In this document: piece by piece, positions 1 to 51,357 of the stretch
Numbering within the stretch: position 1 is the stretch's first letter
How the letters are laid out: every line of letters starts with the position of its first letter
NCBI GenBank assembly: GCA_028673005.1
Contig: CM054118.1
Location: forward strand, 88,388,858-88,452,857
Direction: 5' to 3'
Length of the DNA: 64,000 nucleotides
Source: Tanypteryx hageni
Lineage: Eukaryota; Arthropoda; Insecta; Odonata; Petaluridae
Program-made: the position numbers and the translations under genes
The notes under the pieces: model-generated
Seen by the model: the letters and a program-made list of their open reading frames with translations, nothing else
What the model was told of the DNA's origin: nothing
Databases searched by the model: none

Positions 1-267
1 TGTTTGTTGTTACTGAATAATATAGTGTAAGTTTATTGTGGAGTGTGAAGTTTAGAAGTGGTTTTGTTTTATTATTATCAATGCTTTTATAGAGACGTAG
101 GGAAGCTTCATACCAGCAGATTCCACCATGCATTCAGGGGCTACTGCTGATGTTGTTGCTACTTGTGGGACTGTGGGAAGTGAGATTCTCCAACAGGAAT
201 GCAACTGTTCCATTGAAAAGGTACTCAATAAATTGTTCAGCGCATTTTCTTAACAAGATAAATTGCA

Positions 268-1129
268 AATAATCGAAAGCCGCAGGTGAACATAGCGGTT
301 TACAATATCGAGTACGAGAAAAATGTCCAGAAGCTATTTTTGTACATTGCTATGCACACAAGTTAAATTTGGTACTTTCACAGTCTGTGAGTTACATTAA
401 AGAGTGCAAAATATTTTTCATGTCACTTTCTAGCTTTGGAATGGTTTTCAGCAAATCAACAAAGAGGGCAGAAGCTCTAGATGCAGAAGTGAAGAAGCAC
501 TTTCCCACTTTAGCCCCAACATGTTGGAATTGCAACAACAGACTTCTGGAAACAGTACATGAGTATAAAGAACAAATCGAGAGTTTGCTGAATGGAATGA
601 ATGATGATGCTGAGAAATGGGATTCTGAAACAACCTGTACAGCAAGAGGCCTTCTTTCAAACCTACAAGATTTCGACTTTAATTTCCTTCTTGCTGTGTT
701 TTCTTCTATATACATGTTATTTCAAGAAATCCAGAAAAATGTTTTTGATATCAGTTTCTGTATTAAAAAGTTGAGGTTTATTCCAATTACATTAAGAAAG
801 CTCTCTGTGCTTTACAAAAACCCAGACTTGCATAAAAACAACATTGTAGAGCTAAGTCACTATCTGAAACTGTCGGGCTTAACTGATGTCTTTCCCGAAG
901 TGTTCAGATTCACAGAATCCAGTTCTTCTGTGGAGAGATCCTTCTCTGCATTGAAGAGAAGTAAAACTTGCTGTGAAACACACAAGAACAGAAATGACTA
1001 TCATCTCTTGTTCTTTTAAGCAATGAGAAGAATTTGTCGCTGAAATTACACCAGAGGCCGTTTTACGACGACATGACTGACATCTTCACAAGAAGAAACC
1101 AGAGAGTAGAACTACACTACAAAAAATGA
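268..1129 (+). pseudogene. hAT-type transposase relic (ZMYM1/DUF4371-like), partial
   Basis: An open frame from about 268 reads through a VHCYAHKLNLVLS motif, the typical catalytic-domain region of domesticated and mobile hAT proteins of the ZMYM type. It ends in the C-terminal dimerisation region (SSSSVERSFSALKR). A frameshift near 1000-1020 separates this from the last segment, which finishes with a basic/aromatic RRNQRVELHYKK tail and a stop at 1127-1129. The N-terminal third is missing or lies left of the window. It sits in the transporter's downstream intron on the opposite strand, so it is an insertion and not a transporter exon. Confident about the family, less about the subfamily. Confidence 0.75.
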
Positions 1130-1271
1130 GGTACTTGTGCATTTTATAACATTATATTTTCCTTTTTTTGTGTCGGTGTAGAACAGCTTCTCCTATTTCA
1201 GTAATCACACCTCGCCACTGAATAAGATAAACTCATATGCTACAAATTAAAAATAAAGAAATGGAACTCAC

Positions 1272-39979
<38,708 letters not shown>

Positions 39980-39998
39980 TATTGGTCCCCTTCATAAG

Positions 39999-40739
39999 CT
40001 GTAGGGCAAGAATAATGAGAAGCCTTGCTTGCTTATGCCCACTCCTCCTTCAACACAAAACTCTCGAGGTCATAGAAAAACTGAAATTAAAATATAGTAA
40101 CTGACATTATTATTCATGAAATGAGCCACTTGAATTAAAAAATATGCAAAAAGTTGCTATATTAAGATTAATTCATGCATCAGTAAGCAGTAGAAATTTT
40201 ATCTCCCATTCAGACTGGAGTCCGACTTTCTCTGGATGTTTCAAGGCATCTTTACCCATCCCAATAAATTGAACAAAGGGATTTTTTCTAGAAACTATCC
40301 AATTTTTTTCGAATCCTACGAAACAATGGTAAAATTCCCGGTAAAAGTGAGATAAAATGATTAGATACTCGACCAGGAGTCCTACTGCGGCTACGCACAC
40401 GACTGAGCGGCAACTGTGTCAATGCTAGAGAAAACAACGTTTGAAACTGCTGTCCAAGAAATTAAAATGATCGAATAAATGAAAAACTGAATACGAAATT
40501 CGTATCTTTATTAAGATCCTACAATCTCAAAATTTCCCTAAAACACCAATGATTTTTTCAATGGTTGCCTAGAATAATATCTTCAAAATGATCAGAATTG
40601 ATTCAGTTATGATTATTTTCAATCGACACAAGGAGCCGTGAGTAGTTAAACTTCACTGAAAAGCAAATTAGATCAATTTTTTTGCCAGAATCGCTCATTT
40701 TCGATGCAAAACGGTGCAGATTACAAATAATCCCCAGAC
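39999..40739. other. Upstream stretch between acceptor and CpG-rich block
   Basis: AT-rich sequence. On the minus strand TCAGTC at about 40,402-40,407 matches the arthropod initiator consensus (TCAKTY) and could mark an unspliced start site. This is a six-base match only. Confidence 0.3.
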
Positions 40740-41260
40740 TTATTTATCAAATGGAGGACGCGTCATTCCTTGACCTTTCGCGAAAAAAACAAGTATCATT
40801 GGCGGCCGTCTGACGAATCGAAATGAGTGATACCCGCAGTTCGGAGGGATCTCACCGCCAATCCCCCGCTCTGCAGGCGAAAGAGAGTCCTCCCGATACG
40901 ATGCGTCTTCCCAAGAGACGGACGATGCGAGGAAACCACCGAAAACGTACAAGCAATGCGGGATAATGACGGGGCGAAGAGTTCGCGAAAAAGAGAGAGA
41001 GGGGAAGAAGGGGGAATGGAGTTTCGGCGGAATTATGATGAGGATGCGTGCGGCGAAGATAAGATGTCGCGAGACACGCCCTCTGGGCATACTTGGGCGC
41101 CCTCCGTCTTTCCGGGGTACCCGGAGAAACGCGCCATTTATTTTAGATCGGGTTACTAAGGCGACAGGAAATTAGTCGAGAGAGATGGCGACGCCTAAGA
41201 AGGCGGCTAACATTCGCTTCTTAATCGACTGTCGACAGAATTCGACTCCGTGTACTAAAC
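40740..41260 (-). promoter_or_regulatory. CpG-rich block with splice donor: probable promoter / non-coding first exon
   Basis: Dense in CpG (many cgcg, ggcg and cccg words) against the AT-rich introns. On the minus strand it ends in GGCG|gtgaga at 40,856/40,855, a good donor that could pair with the acceptor at 39,999 across an intron of about 850 bp. No conserved open reading frame. Long purine runs (agagagaggggaagaaggg) are present. It is the nearest of three such blocks to the coding start and so the best promoter candidate. Confidence 0.45.
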
Positions 41261-43705
41261 GCATAAATGCACGAATAAGCACGTTAAAAGTATAGACTCC
41301 TCGAACAAACTACGAATAAAAACATCAATTTACATGCTACAGACGCAGTATTTGCTTTATTAGGCAAACTTGTTAATATTCAATATCGATAGGACTCAAC
41401 ATCAGCTCCCTTTGGCCAGGGTGACCAGTTTTCGTCATTTTGTCCCAGTGACCCCAAAATGTTTTTCGGAAAAGCTAAATGTCCAGTATTTTAAACCTTT
41501 TTAATAACCAATAATAAAGTGTAACAACTACTATAACTTGCAGTGAATAGTGACATTTATTTCTACTTTGCTCACAACCCCACAATTATAAGGAGAGAAT
41601 GTAAATAGTATTTTTTTCTGTACGAGTACAGATGGTATGTGTTTTTCATCTCTGGTTGCTGCTTTGTATAATTTTATACGCAATGGGATATAGGTTTTTA
41701 AAAAATCAACTGTCCTTCACGTCAACTCCTATGTAATAGTTTTCAGATTAAAAAATAGCAAAATATTTTCCTGTAGGTAGGCTAAAAGAGCGGCACTAAC
41801 TGAAAATGTGATTTCTCCGATTTGTATAAAGGACTTGGTAAAAGCTTTTTAAAACGCAGCTTTGTTATGCATACGGAATCAGCAACCAAAAGGACGTAAA
41901 ATTGCTTCGCTTTTAGTGGGCTATTTTCTAAATACCTGATCCGCAATCCAAATTCAATTAGCGAAAATTGCTACTTTCCCCACAAAAACATCAGAAACAA
42001 ATGGAAATTTTATTATAAAAATATTGCCAGAAAATAAAATTGACCTAACATTGCTTTCAGGGTAGATAACAAAAACACTAATTTTTGTGAACTGAAACGC
42101 AATGTTCAGGAACGAGCACTTAAAAAAACTTGTCTCAGGTATGTCCAATAGCCAGATACCCGGGATAAGCATGTTTTTAAATGCTTGTTCTTGAAATTTT
42201 TTAGCCATAAGACGAGCTCGATAATTCCCTGTTGAATTAAACGCAATGGGAAAATATAATGTCTTGCAAAAATTGAAAGAACATATTAACCTCGACAATG
42301 AAGATGTTGATTGAAGTAGTCATATTTGTGGTCGATAATTGTGAAAATGAAATTTTCCATTAATTCTCCAATTAAAAAATTACAATTCGACAAACGTAAA
42401 ATGAAAAAGGTAAATGGATCTCTAAATAAATAAATGGACAAGTTATTTTTTTCTATCTAGTTTGACGAACAAGAGAGAGAGAATTATTTTGCGCTGTCGA
42501 CCCACAACGCAAATACGGAACGATTTCTTTCGACTCTCAGCAGGCAAAAGCGAAATAGGTTTGAAATTAAAACATTGAATTCAATACATAGCTTCAATTT
42601 TATACAACTGTAAGATTACACGAATTCGATTAATGTTATAAATTACTACAAAAATCGGAAGAAAATTATCCAATTAAAAACATTTAATTTCTTTGTAAAA
42701 TTTATCCACATTCTTTCTTGAAATTTGGCATGAAATCGACAAAGGTTTCCCAACATTTGTGTCCAAGAACACACACGGATTCAAAAGAAAAAACAACAGA
42801 CACCACCTGTAACTTCGAGATGTAGCTTTCACTTCTTTGCAAAAAATATTTTTAAAAAGAGGATAGCCAAGCACAGGAATTATCGGGTATACAATAACTG
42901 CGCGTTTATTTTGCGAGCATTTTGGATCCCACGGCAGAGAAGCACGAGTCAATGGCACAGAGGGCCTTAAAATGTTTGGGAAATTTTTTGGCAGTGGGCA
43001 GCAAGCATCAGTCCCAATTTGAGAGCTTATTCGCGTATAATATATGAGAAATTTGTCCAAGTATGACCGTTCCGAGTTCAATAGCCAATGACAATCATTT
43101 TTGTTGGAATGATTACTTTACTGACCCACGAAAATGCGCGCGGGAATCGGGGAAAATCTTGGCGGGCGCGATGAGGAAAACTTCCATTGGATATCAAAAT
43201 TTAAACATTACATATATTCCCACAGCAAAATACATATTTGGAGTAAACCTCAAGCACCTTGATGTTCATTTTCTATCTTGAACATAACATAAAATAAATG
43301 TTGTAAATTATTTCAATAAATTTAATTTTACTGGATTGCTTGTGTGGCGATGAGTATTATTTGGCTGTTACAGGGAGAATTTATGATCCAAAGTTGTCCC
43401 AAATTGCCATTTCCTTTTTTGTCTTCTTGATTAAGGGAAAAGTCCCGTTTCTAACTCGTTGGGAGTCATTTGGTTCTTCATTCAAGCGAAACTCAATTTC
43501 TTGCTATTCCCGCGTCGGATCGACGGCGTGCTCTATCAACGCACTTTAGAACTAGCGAAACCAGGACCTTGAAGGCAAAGAGCAGATGATGCTTTTTCAG
43601 CACTCGATTCGGGCAAGTTAGCTGAAATTCCCTGGCAGCAGTTATCGACTTACATGGGCCAAAGCCGAAGGGCCTCACTGCCCTGCTCAACACTTGCGGC
43701 TGGCT
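41261..43705. other. Intergenic or first-intron sequence, no gene
   Basis: At 41,419 cagggtgaccag begins a hAT-like terminal stretch without a partner. The rest is AT-rich, and short frames (for example 41,954-42,298 and 42,674-43,081) match nothing I recognise. Confidence 0.35.
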
Positions 43706-44020
43706 CAGCGGTGTGACAACAGGGTGGCGTAGATGGCCCTAGGACCCGAGGGGCTTCTCGAAATTTTCCGAATACGGAAAAAAATAAATTTTTTTGGGAT
43801 TTTTCTTCTTTATCCTAATTACCGAATGACTTTCCAGTTAACCATTATTTTTAGACAGTTAAAAAGCCTAAACTTTTCAGCACCTTCCTGATTAAGTGCA
43901 ACTTGGTAGGTTTTACAACGGGTTTCGGTTTTAATTGAACAAATGTATTTGTTGGGAGAGGGGGAGGAGGAGATGGGTCATATTTCGCTGCGTGCCCTTT
44001 CGGTCCTAGTTACGCCACTG
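43706..44020. mobile_element. hAT MITE with perfect 8-bp duplication, 315 bp
   Basis: The 8-bp duplication ggctggct is perfect (43,698-43,705 and 44,021-44,028). The right end, reverse complement cagtggcgtaactagg, is a common hAT terminus. The left end reads cagcggtgtgac, with ggtggcgtagatgg repeated just inside. No coding content. Confidence 0.75.
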
Positions 44021-44211
44021 GGCTGGCTGACCACTACCGATCCAAAACACCCCGGTTTTCCAGTAATTTCTAGCATCAGGCCCTAATGGTGCTACGAGAA
44101 GGTCGGTCCTTGTGGAAATATAATTTCTCTACACTTGGACGTCTGACGTTCAGAATTCGCATAAAATCTAGCTATGCGATGATTAACTTCCCGAGTCAAA
44201 CCAACATAAAA

Positions 44212-44490
44212 AAAATCTGATGTGGCCACCACATGAATTTATCCATACCTGTTATATTTCTAAAACTTCCAAATAGGTAGAATGACAATAAATATTTCAA
44301 GGAACTGCGAGAAAAATTCAAAGACCTAATGAAGAACTGAAACTCATACCTTGGTCTTCTGATATTGGATATAGCCACGAAGCTCCAACAATTAAGAAAA
44401 TAAAAAGAAGCGTTACTAACACGTAACTAAGCGGAAAGTGTTTACAAAAGTTGCCTCCAGGTGGTGTGGTGGTAGCAGCTAAAAAATATA
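44212..44490 (-). repeat. Block shared with the hAT element at 57 kb; open frame with one membrane helix
   Basis: About 280 bp matches 57,027-57,290 (shared words tctgatgtggccaccacatga, aaggaactgcgagaaaa, gtgtttacaa, ggtggtgtg). On the minus strand it has an acceptor-like ttttttag, then an open frame FPLSYVLVTLLFIFLIVGAS within about 44 residues, and a donor-like CAAG|gtatga. In the 57-kb copy the same frame is broken. It is probably a remnant of the same hAT family. A captured host exon is possible, but I cannot identify a parent. Confidence 0.5.
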
Positions 44491-44639
44491 ATTTCTTAAA
44501 TATCTCTTAATCGATGAATTATATGGGAAAAGTTTCGATGAAACATTGAAGAAAATTAAATTTTATTTTATTCCGGTAACTGTTCACAATGATCAAGTAT
44601 TAATGACAATATTTTAAAAATAAAACGGATGACAAGAGT

Positions 44640-44915
44640 AAACACCCACTTCCGGTTGACCGATTTTTACCAAAACTAATCAACTCTTGTCCCTTTAATG
44701 AAAGAGTCAAATATAAAATTTCACGTTGATCTGATTAATAGGTTGAGTTATAGCGTCCACAAAATTCCTCTCACACGGTCATCATCGAGAAAATGGTCAA
44801 AACGCGTTCCGAGGACCTCAAATCGTGTACTTCCGTCGAAATCTCGATGTCGATTTTTTCATTAATACAATACTTTCCCCTATACTACGTATGGAGAAAG
44901 TAAAAAGCACGTGTT
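44640..44915. repeat. Dispersed repeat ending ctacgtatggagaaagtaaaa, copy 1
   Basis: It shares catcgagaaaatggtcaaaa, gtgtacttccgt, gaaatctcga and the final tactttcccctatactacgt with 58,745-58,955. The reverse-complement word ttttactttctccatac also occurs at about 63,294. No coding sequence. Confidence 0.55.
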
Positions 44916-45699
44916 TTGTTGTTATGTTATTTATTTACCGTTTATTTTGTTCGAGGGCTTTTGGAATATCATGTATTATTCGGCGTGAAAAGACGCAGAG
45001 TTTATTGACAATGTAAACGGAAACGATAAATGCAATAATTAGGTCAATTAGCAAGATGCGATAATAAAGATCGATGCAGGCAACGAAATAAAATTCTTAG
45101 TTGATATAAGTGAAACATCCGTTTTTAGGATCCTTTACGAGGTGTTGGGCCTGCTACGAACGTCGTGTTTTGGAAAGGAAATATAAGTTAAATAACTTGC
45201 GAGTTCAAGGAAACTGGACGTACCTGGATGGAGTTATGGAAAGAATCTCGAAACCCACAATATCCAAAGGCAACCGCGAATAGCGTCAACGTGCTTCATT
45301 TGTCTTTGAAATACTGCTCCATTGGTAGTTTTTCACACGTTTCAAAGTTGATAAAGGTTAATTCACCAGTAGCATTCCGAATTGGAATTAATAAGCATCT
45401 GCCTTATGATAAACACGTGCCTGCGGATACGCACTAAAAGGTGTCGCCAATCCCAGCGCAAATTATCCTAAACTTTCCTTAAATTTTAGATGAAACATGT
45501 AAGCCATTTTCTTAATGATGATTGTTTGTTAGCGCTATGTTATTTGTGGGCCGCCTATAATTAAACATATTTCAGCTTTCGATATTGTGTCCGAACACCA
45601 ACTGCATGTATGTCCTTTTAAAATTGCAACTTCATAACTTCCACCGATTCTCACCAGTAAAACGAACCAAACTTAATTTTGCATTTTTTATTCCAAAGA

Positions 45700-46421
45700 C
45701 TATTCCCTAGCGCCCATAAATGAAAATTACGCACGAGTGCTCCAAAAACATCACTAATCGCCAACCGCCAGCAACGGCGGCCCGCGGATATGGCGACAGT
45801 CTTACATTATTAGCCCTCGGGTTTCGGATCGTATCACTTGCGGAGGGACAGATTCGTCTTTCGATGGGTCGAACGAAAGCATGTTTCGGCGCACACAAAA
45901 CGGTGCCGCAATCTTCTGTTAGGAGAAAATGGAAAGATCGCCACCGATAGGCCGTAGCGACGACGAATTTCCGATAGCTTATCGCTCGGGAAACGAAGAA
46001 ATCATCGAATTCAACCGCAGGAGGTTGCGTCGAGTTTCAAATTCGGGACTGGAGCCAAATGATGTCATACGATATTTTGTTGTTAGTACTGACGATATTT
46101 TTCCATGACACCGACTGAAAAGTGGTTTCTTCGTGGAACCGTTTCCTAATTGGATGAAAAAAAACCGCCAGCCGCCATCTCAGTGGAAAGCATCGAGAGC
46201 GGATCACAATAAATTCCGAACCATCGTGTGAAGCGACAGTGACATGAGAAGCTTTTGCGAAGTGGAAAATGCGAGTGGATTGGCAGAATCACGCGGTCTG
46301 CGGGAACTAGGAAGGAGGGAGAAGAGAAGAGATGAGCAAGATAGGGAAAGGGTGGCAGTGGTCACATGTAATGCACCGGCGCTAACAGAGAGACACGGCG
46401 ATGCATTTGTATCGTTCTTTG
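45700..46421. other. CpG-rich stretch, no gene recognised
   Basis: Rich in CpG from about 45,720 to 46,000 and again 46,240-46,420. Short frames exist on both strands, but none resembles a known protein. A regulatory role as part of the neighbouring CpG-rich region is possible. Confidence 0.35.
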
Positions 46422-46690
46422 CAAGGCCGGCCCGAGTTATGGGCACCAAAGTCTTGGGGGCGCTAACCCGATCAACTATCTATGCATTACTTGTAAGTGA
46501 AAAAATATTTTACATCAGTTTATAACGCAGAACAGACTGAAATTCTGATGGCATTCCTTTTTTTCTTTATCAGTAACTGAGCGATGAATTACTTAACATG
46601 TCCTTCGTAAATATCTCAACAAATATTTACGGTGGGGGGCGCTGGAGTGCCGTCTCGCTCGGGGCGCCAAAATTCCTCGGGCCTCCCCTG
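46422..46690. mobile_element. hAT MITE, 269 bp, in CpG-rich DNA
   Basis: Ends caaggccggcccgag and (reverse complement) caggggaggcccgag. Flanking 8-mers gttctttg (46,414-46,421) and gttcttag (46,691-46,698) agree at 7 of 8. Inside, the right half has ggggggcgctggagtgccg. Confidence 0.72.
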
Positions 46691-46698
46691 GTTCTTAG

Positions 46699-47340
46699 TA
46701 ACTTAGTATTGCGCTTTACGCGAGCGTGACAGATGGCGCGCCGAGAGACTCGCAGAGAGAGGGGAACCACTCACCTGCCTCGCAGCCGTTTAAAGAACGC
46801 CACACTCGACGATTGACGGACGTTCCTTCAGCGGTCTCCGGTTCTAGTAGCGCTTCTCGCAGGAGCCGCTCTGTCTTCGAGGAATATCCGTCCCTTTCGC
46901 TAGAAACTCCGCAGCGACACTGCGATTCGAGCGCTGCTTGCAACCAGCGGTCGACTGCCGCGTGTGAGTTGATAAGCGTCGACCGGAAGGGAATTGGGAG
47001 ACGTCTGATGGGAAGTCCGGCCGATGATACAAATGATGCCGATAGCCTGCGGACGACGTCTCTCCGCGTGCACGGCGTCATTTCTTCGAATATCGATCGC
47101 GAGGCTTACGCCGTGGTTCGGGAATGTGACTAACAATAAGAAGTAAGGAAACCACAACGCGATGTCTCGCGCGCCCGGAGGAAGGGGAACCCTGTCCGCG
47201 TTTCCTAATCGCAATTCGACCGCCGGACTGCCATCTGCCGCCGCGAAGGGAAAAATAAACGTCTCCCGTCTGCTCTCCGATGTGAAAATGCGCCATCCGA
47301 ACCGCGATGTCTCGCACAGATTCACTGCTAATCGGTGGCC
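46699..47340 (-). promoter_or_regulatory. CpG island with strong minus-strand donor: possible distal first exon
   Basis: The most CpG-dense block of the window. On the minus strand GAGGCAG|gtgagtgg at 46,775/46,774 is a near-consensus donor. Frames through the island (for example 46,900-47,325 minus) give Arg/Ser/Pro-rich translations without family resemblance, so it is more likely untranslated. If used, its exon would splice over 6.8 kb to the acceptor at 39,999. It could also serve an unseen gene. Confidence 0.4.
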
Positions 47341-49970
47341 ACATTATCTCGAAGAAGAACTTTTGTAGATGCATGATCAAGCCGGCTCCCATATCCATAA
47401 TACGTCCTCGTAAACTAAAAGGGCATTTCAGATACAAAGAAGCCGTCCTCAGCGGTGGTTCGCCGACATTTTCTTTGGAACTTACAATAAAAAAAATTAA
47501 AAAAATTAAATCAACTCTTAAACCGTACGATCAAAAAAATTATTTTAGAGATACACAGTTAAAAATATATCAGTGAATCACTTCGCTATCATCTACTGAT
47601 GATGTGAAATTCGCTGTTGAAATAAGTATATAGAATAACTCCCTTTATTAATTTTTTTTAGAGATCTAAGCGATTGAGTCCGAGTGCGTGCGTGTGTGTT
47701 TGGTCTTAGTCTGTTTGGTCCCTGTCGTTGTCGTGGGACGCATAAACCAACACACGCCTGGCGAGAATCAATTTTCGGTTAACTTAGATATATTTTTAAC
47801 TGTTTATCTATAAAAAAATTTTATTCGTATAGTTTTGGATTTGACTTCATTTTTTTAATTTTTAACTGTAAATTTCAATTTTTCACTACTTATGACTTGC
47901 CTTGCAACCGAAATACACTTCTGGTTGTCCAAAGGTTTCATTACTCTTAAAGATGGGTAATTTGTCAAGTACATAATTACAATTTAAAATTTATTTTTGT
48001 TCTTTTTCGTTTGCAAAAATATTTCATATAAATCTAATATTTATGCATAAACCAGTCTCGATCTGTAATAGAACGATTTTTTGGAATGAAGGCGAATAAA
48101 TTGAGAAAGGTTCGACTTCCACGAATCCGTAGCCAGCCACTCGGTTGTCCCTCTTCTAGCTTTAAAACTTAATGTTCGTAGACTGGGTTCAAGGAGCGTT
48201 TATTCTTCCCATCTGAATAGTACGAGAATCAGTGTAGGACATTTTTCGTTTTGATTTAAAAATAAATTAGAACTGAGATACGAATTAGGGAGTTATGGCA
48301 TTCAAAAAGGAACGAAGTTTATTTTGATATTTTTCTTCGCTTTCATATTAGCTTAAATTCGATTTATAGCCCGAAAATTACTAACTGAGCAAAATTTTCT
48401 CCCATTAATACTACGCGTATTATTGTAGCATTTGTGCCAACCAACTAATTAAAATCCCGCTACAACGAATACCGCCACGACGAAAATTTCACTATAACGA
48501 CAATATTCCCGGACTGCTTTCAGAACCAATAGTACTTTTTAAATCTCGTTAGAGCGAAATTACTTAATACGAAAAATTCTGAACAATGAACTCCTTTTAA
48601 ACTCAACATACGCATAAAATGTGTTTATTTACGAAGAATTGATTTCCTGAGTCTTATCAACCTTTTCCATTTCTTTTTCTCCTCATCAAGGGCATGTAAA
48701 CCAGGAATACCAGAGTAGTTGCTTTGAAGCGAAAAGATTATTCACTGGTTAAAAAATTTTCACTCGACAAACATTCTCGTAAGTGGTCCACTCGTTCGGC
48801 AAAAAGAGTTACAATTAGCAAACCTGCTTGGACATGACGTGCTTGAAGATAGTTAGTTGGGTGGTTCAACAGATTTAGTGAACGGAACTGCATCAACATT
48901 AATCTGCGCGGAGGTAAATGACATTCCACTAAATAAGGCGAACGAATGGCGTGCAGGAGAAATTAAAAAGCCGAATAGTGACTACAGTTCGGATTACATT
49001 ATTAATTATATTAGTTCTGATATGTCATGTTGTCATTTTTGCAGTTTATTAAAAATGATGTAGAACTTTCAACTGCAGTAAAATCAGAAAAGAAGTAAAA
49101 CTGAAAAAAGTAAATGTGTGTTTAGTTTTATTATTTTAAAATTGACATTTCTGATATTTGTACAAGTTAATTTAAATTTTAAAAAATTGAAATAACTTAA
49201 AAGAAATCTTAAACGCCCTCCAAAAATAGATTGCCCCGTATTTCTCTGTTTGAAAGTTGGCAACCCTATGATGAAGAGTATGTTGATTTACTGGAGCAGG
49301 CTATAATCCGTCACAGAAACAAGCGCAAGTATTCTAAAAGTAAAGCAGTTTCTTTCTAGTTTAGTTGAAATTCACAGATTTCACAAAAAACAGAGCAAAT
49401 TACTATATTTTTATAAATGCGTGGGAATAACGTCAATTTATATTTGAACTTGCTACAGCTGTATTATTAGTGATTAATGTAAATTTCGTTTCTTACAAAT
49501 AAATTCAAAATGATAATCTTGAACATCAAATAACATGAACAATACTAGATAGTATTTTTTATTTATATTAAACTTTTGCTAAATTCCACGAAATATATAT
49601 AAAACACGGCCGGTTTAGGTTTCAAGCCACGCTTCCTTTTCATCGCTGAAAATAGTGGAGTCCCCATTTTAATAGAATACCTCATGTTTGTGTTGTTGGT
49701 AATAAATTCTTATAGATATGAGAATTGTAAAAGCGTAAAATTCGATATTCTCCGATAAAGAAAAACCAAATAGCCACCACGTCGGTCTCGGTCGAGTCAA
49801 CTTGCTGAGAATCGCGTTCCACTTCGACAGAATGCCTGATAACAAATTCCAGATTACGCGCTAAAATCTCTAAAATTGAAAAATTAACAGCTTGTCTTAG
49901 ATATCTCCATAAACAAGGAGATCGTTTTTGGAATCTACTTCCGGTTAATCACCGCTGAAGATGGCTGCGT
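47341..49970. other. Non-coding stretch with pogo/Tigger-like traces
   Basis: At about 48,450-48,560 aatcccgctacaacgaatac, actataacgac and tctcgttagagcg words recall Tigger-type ends. At about 49,256 gttggcaaccctatg looks like a hAT end. Positions 49,940-49,982 belong to a repeat also seen at 56,560-56,630 (gctgaagatggctgcgttgtaa). Confidence 0.35.
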
Positions 49971-49982
49971 TGTAACGCAATG

Positions 49983-50336
49983 TTTTGTTTGTTTGTATTT
50001 ATGGCTAATCAACCTATTGGATTATTATAGCCATAATTCCTTACAAACCAGACACACTCACAAGCAGGGGCGGACTGAGACGTATCAAACGGCCCGGTAA
50101 TTTGTGAGGAGAAACCAAACCAAACCTCCTCCCATAACACTATTAGCGGAGAGTGGAACAAATCTTATTGAACATCAAGTAATATAACGGTGAGAAAATG
50201 TTCTCATGGATAAGAATGACTCGCTGAAAAAGGAAATAATATACAAGTTTCAGCAGACCGTCCCTTGATTGCACCGGGAGGTTATATGGCCAGTCCGCCC
50301 CTGCTCGCAGAGGAGGGAAACCCGGTGCCTACTCTT
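49983..50336 (-). mobile_element. 5'-truncated SINE, interrupted by a hAT MITE, 12-bp target duplication
   Basis: The target duplication tgtaacgcaatg is perfect (49,971-49,982 and 50,337-50,348). The tail (plus strand ttttgtttgtttgtattta) lies at 49,983. The body agattattatagccat-like sequence matches the SINE at 59.9 kb. After the MITE it continues gaggagggaaacccggtg, as in that copy. Without the MITE it would be about 115 bp, so the tRNA-like head is missing. Confidence 0.75.
50065..50303. mobile_element. hAT MITE inside the SINE, 239 bp
   Basis: Perfect 13-bp inverted ends: caggggcggactg and cagtccgcccctg. Flanks ctcacaag and ctcgcaga agree at 5 of 8. The SINE at 59.9 kb shows the empty site (acacagaagcacagaaggg), confirming the insertion. 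Confidence 0.8.
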
Positions 50337-50782
50337 TGTAACGCAATGCGCGTCTGGTTTTTCATCATCTTGTTATGGCTATTGGAGATTCTCGAGATAA
50401 GAACTTATTTTTTCAATTTCTGACACTTATGTAGGTGCATCCAGAACAAGTGAGGAAAAATTGCTGTGCTAATTACATATGGCGCTTTTTTTCTTGTTTT
50501 GATTGATTATGACGACATCATTTACATATTTGGTTGAGATAGACGGCCTCATAATATAGTCTATAAATTCCCTTTAATAGCATTATATCTATGCAATGTA
50601 ATAATATGTTTCCCGTTTCAAAGCAGTGGACTCGTTGCTATGGCAGTTTTGTATCCCATTATTAAATATCGGAAAATATTCTCTCTTTTTTGGATGAAAA
50701 ACAATTATTGTTGGCTCTCATTCGACATAGATTTGAATTCTGTTATCAAAACATATAAACCTCATTCTTTCAGCAATAGAAC

Positions 50783-51357
50783 CAGCGGCGGATTACCGCG
50801 CAGGCGCATGAGGCCCTTGCCTGAAACCTCGACACACATGGGGACCTCAAAACAGTCAAAACTCGATTTTTTCAGTGTTTTATTTAGTAAAACACTTCAC
50901 AATCACTATTGGCTATTGCCGTCCCTTGTCCCGCTGCTCGAGCATGCGCATGCCGTACACGTAACGTATAACAGCTGTTCCAGTGCAGTGAAAAATGCTA
51001 ACAGCGCACCCGTACGTTTGTTTAGGAAATATTCAACGTGTGAAGTAAGTACTGAATCATAATATTGAAATTTTTTTATGGTAATCAAGTTATAAAACTT
51101 ATAAATTTATAACAGTGGCGACTGCTATATTTATTTCAATAAAATATTAGGCTTTGTTTTGTAAATTAAACGTGTTAATCTTAAATTTTCTATTTATGCA
51201 TGCCTGTAATTTAATTTATTTGACCTGCTGCATACATTTTTTCCATTCGTAAGTTAAAAACATTTTTGTAGATTGAATACCTCCCCCCTTCACGGGTAGT
51301 TGGGGGCCTCCCGAGCCTTTTGCGCCTGGGGCCTTCAGATACCTTAACCCGCCAATT
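50783..51357. mobile_element. hAT-like nonautonomous element, 575 bp
   Basis: The ends share ggcggattacc / ggcgggttaag, followed inward on both sides by gcgcatgaggccc / gcgcaaaaggctc words. Flanking 8-mers aatagaac and tagagaac agree at 6 of 8. A short unknown frame at 50,640-51,062 crosses its left border and so is not a gene. Confidence 0.5.

Noticed and set aside
46900..47325. Long minus-strand frame of about 140 codons in the CpG island
   Set aside because: The plus strand is open too, the translation is Arg/Ser/Pro-rich with no family motif, and high CpG content removes stop codons by composition. More likely untranslated exon or promoter sequence.
41419..49269. One hAT element between cagggtgaccag and ggcaaccctatg
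   Set aside because: The 7.8-kb distance includes other complete insertions and CpG-rich DNA, and no transposase lies between; two unrelated solo ends are more likely.
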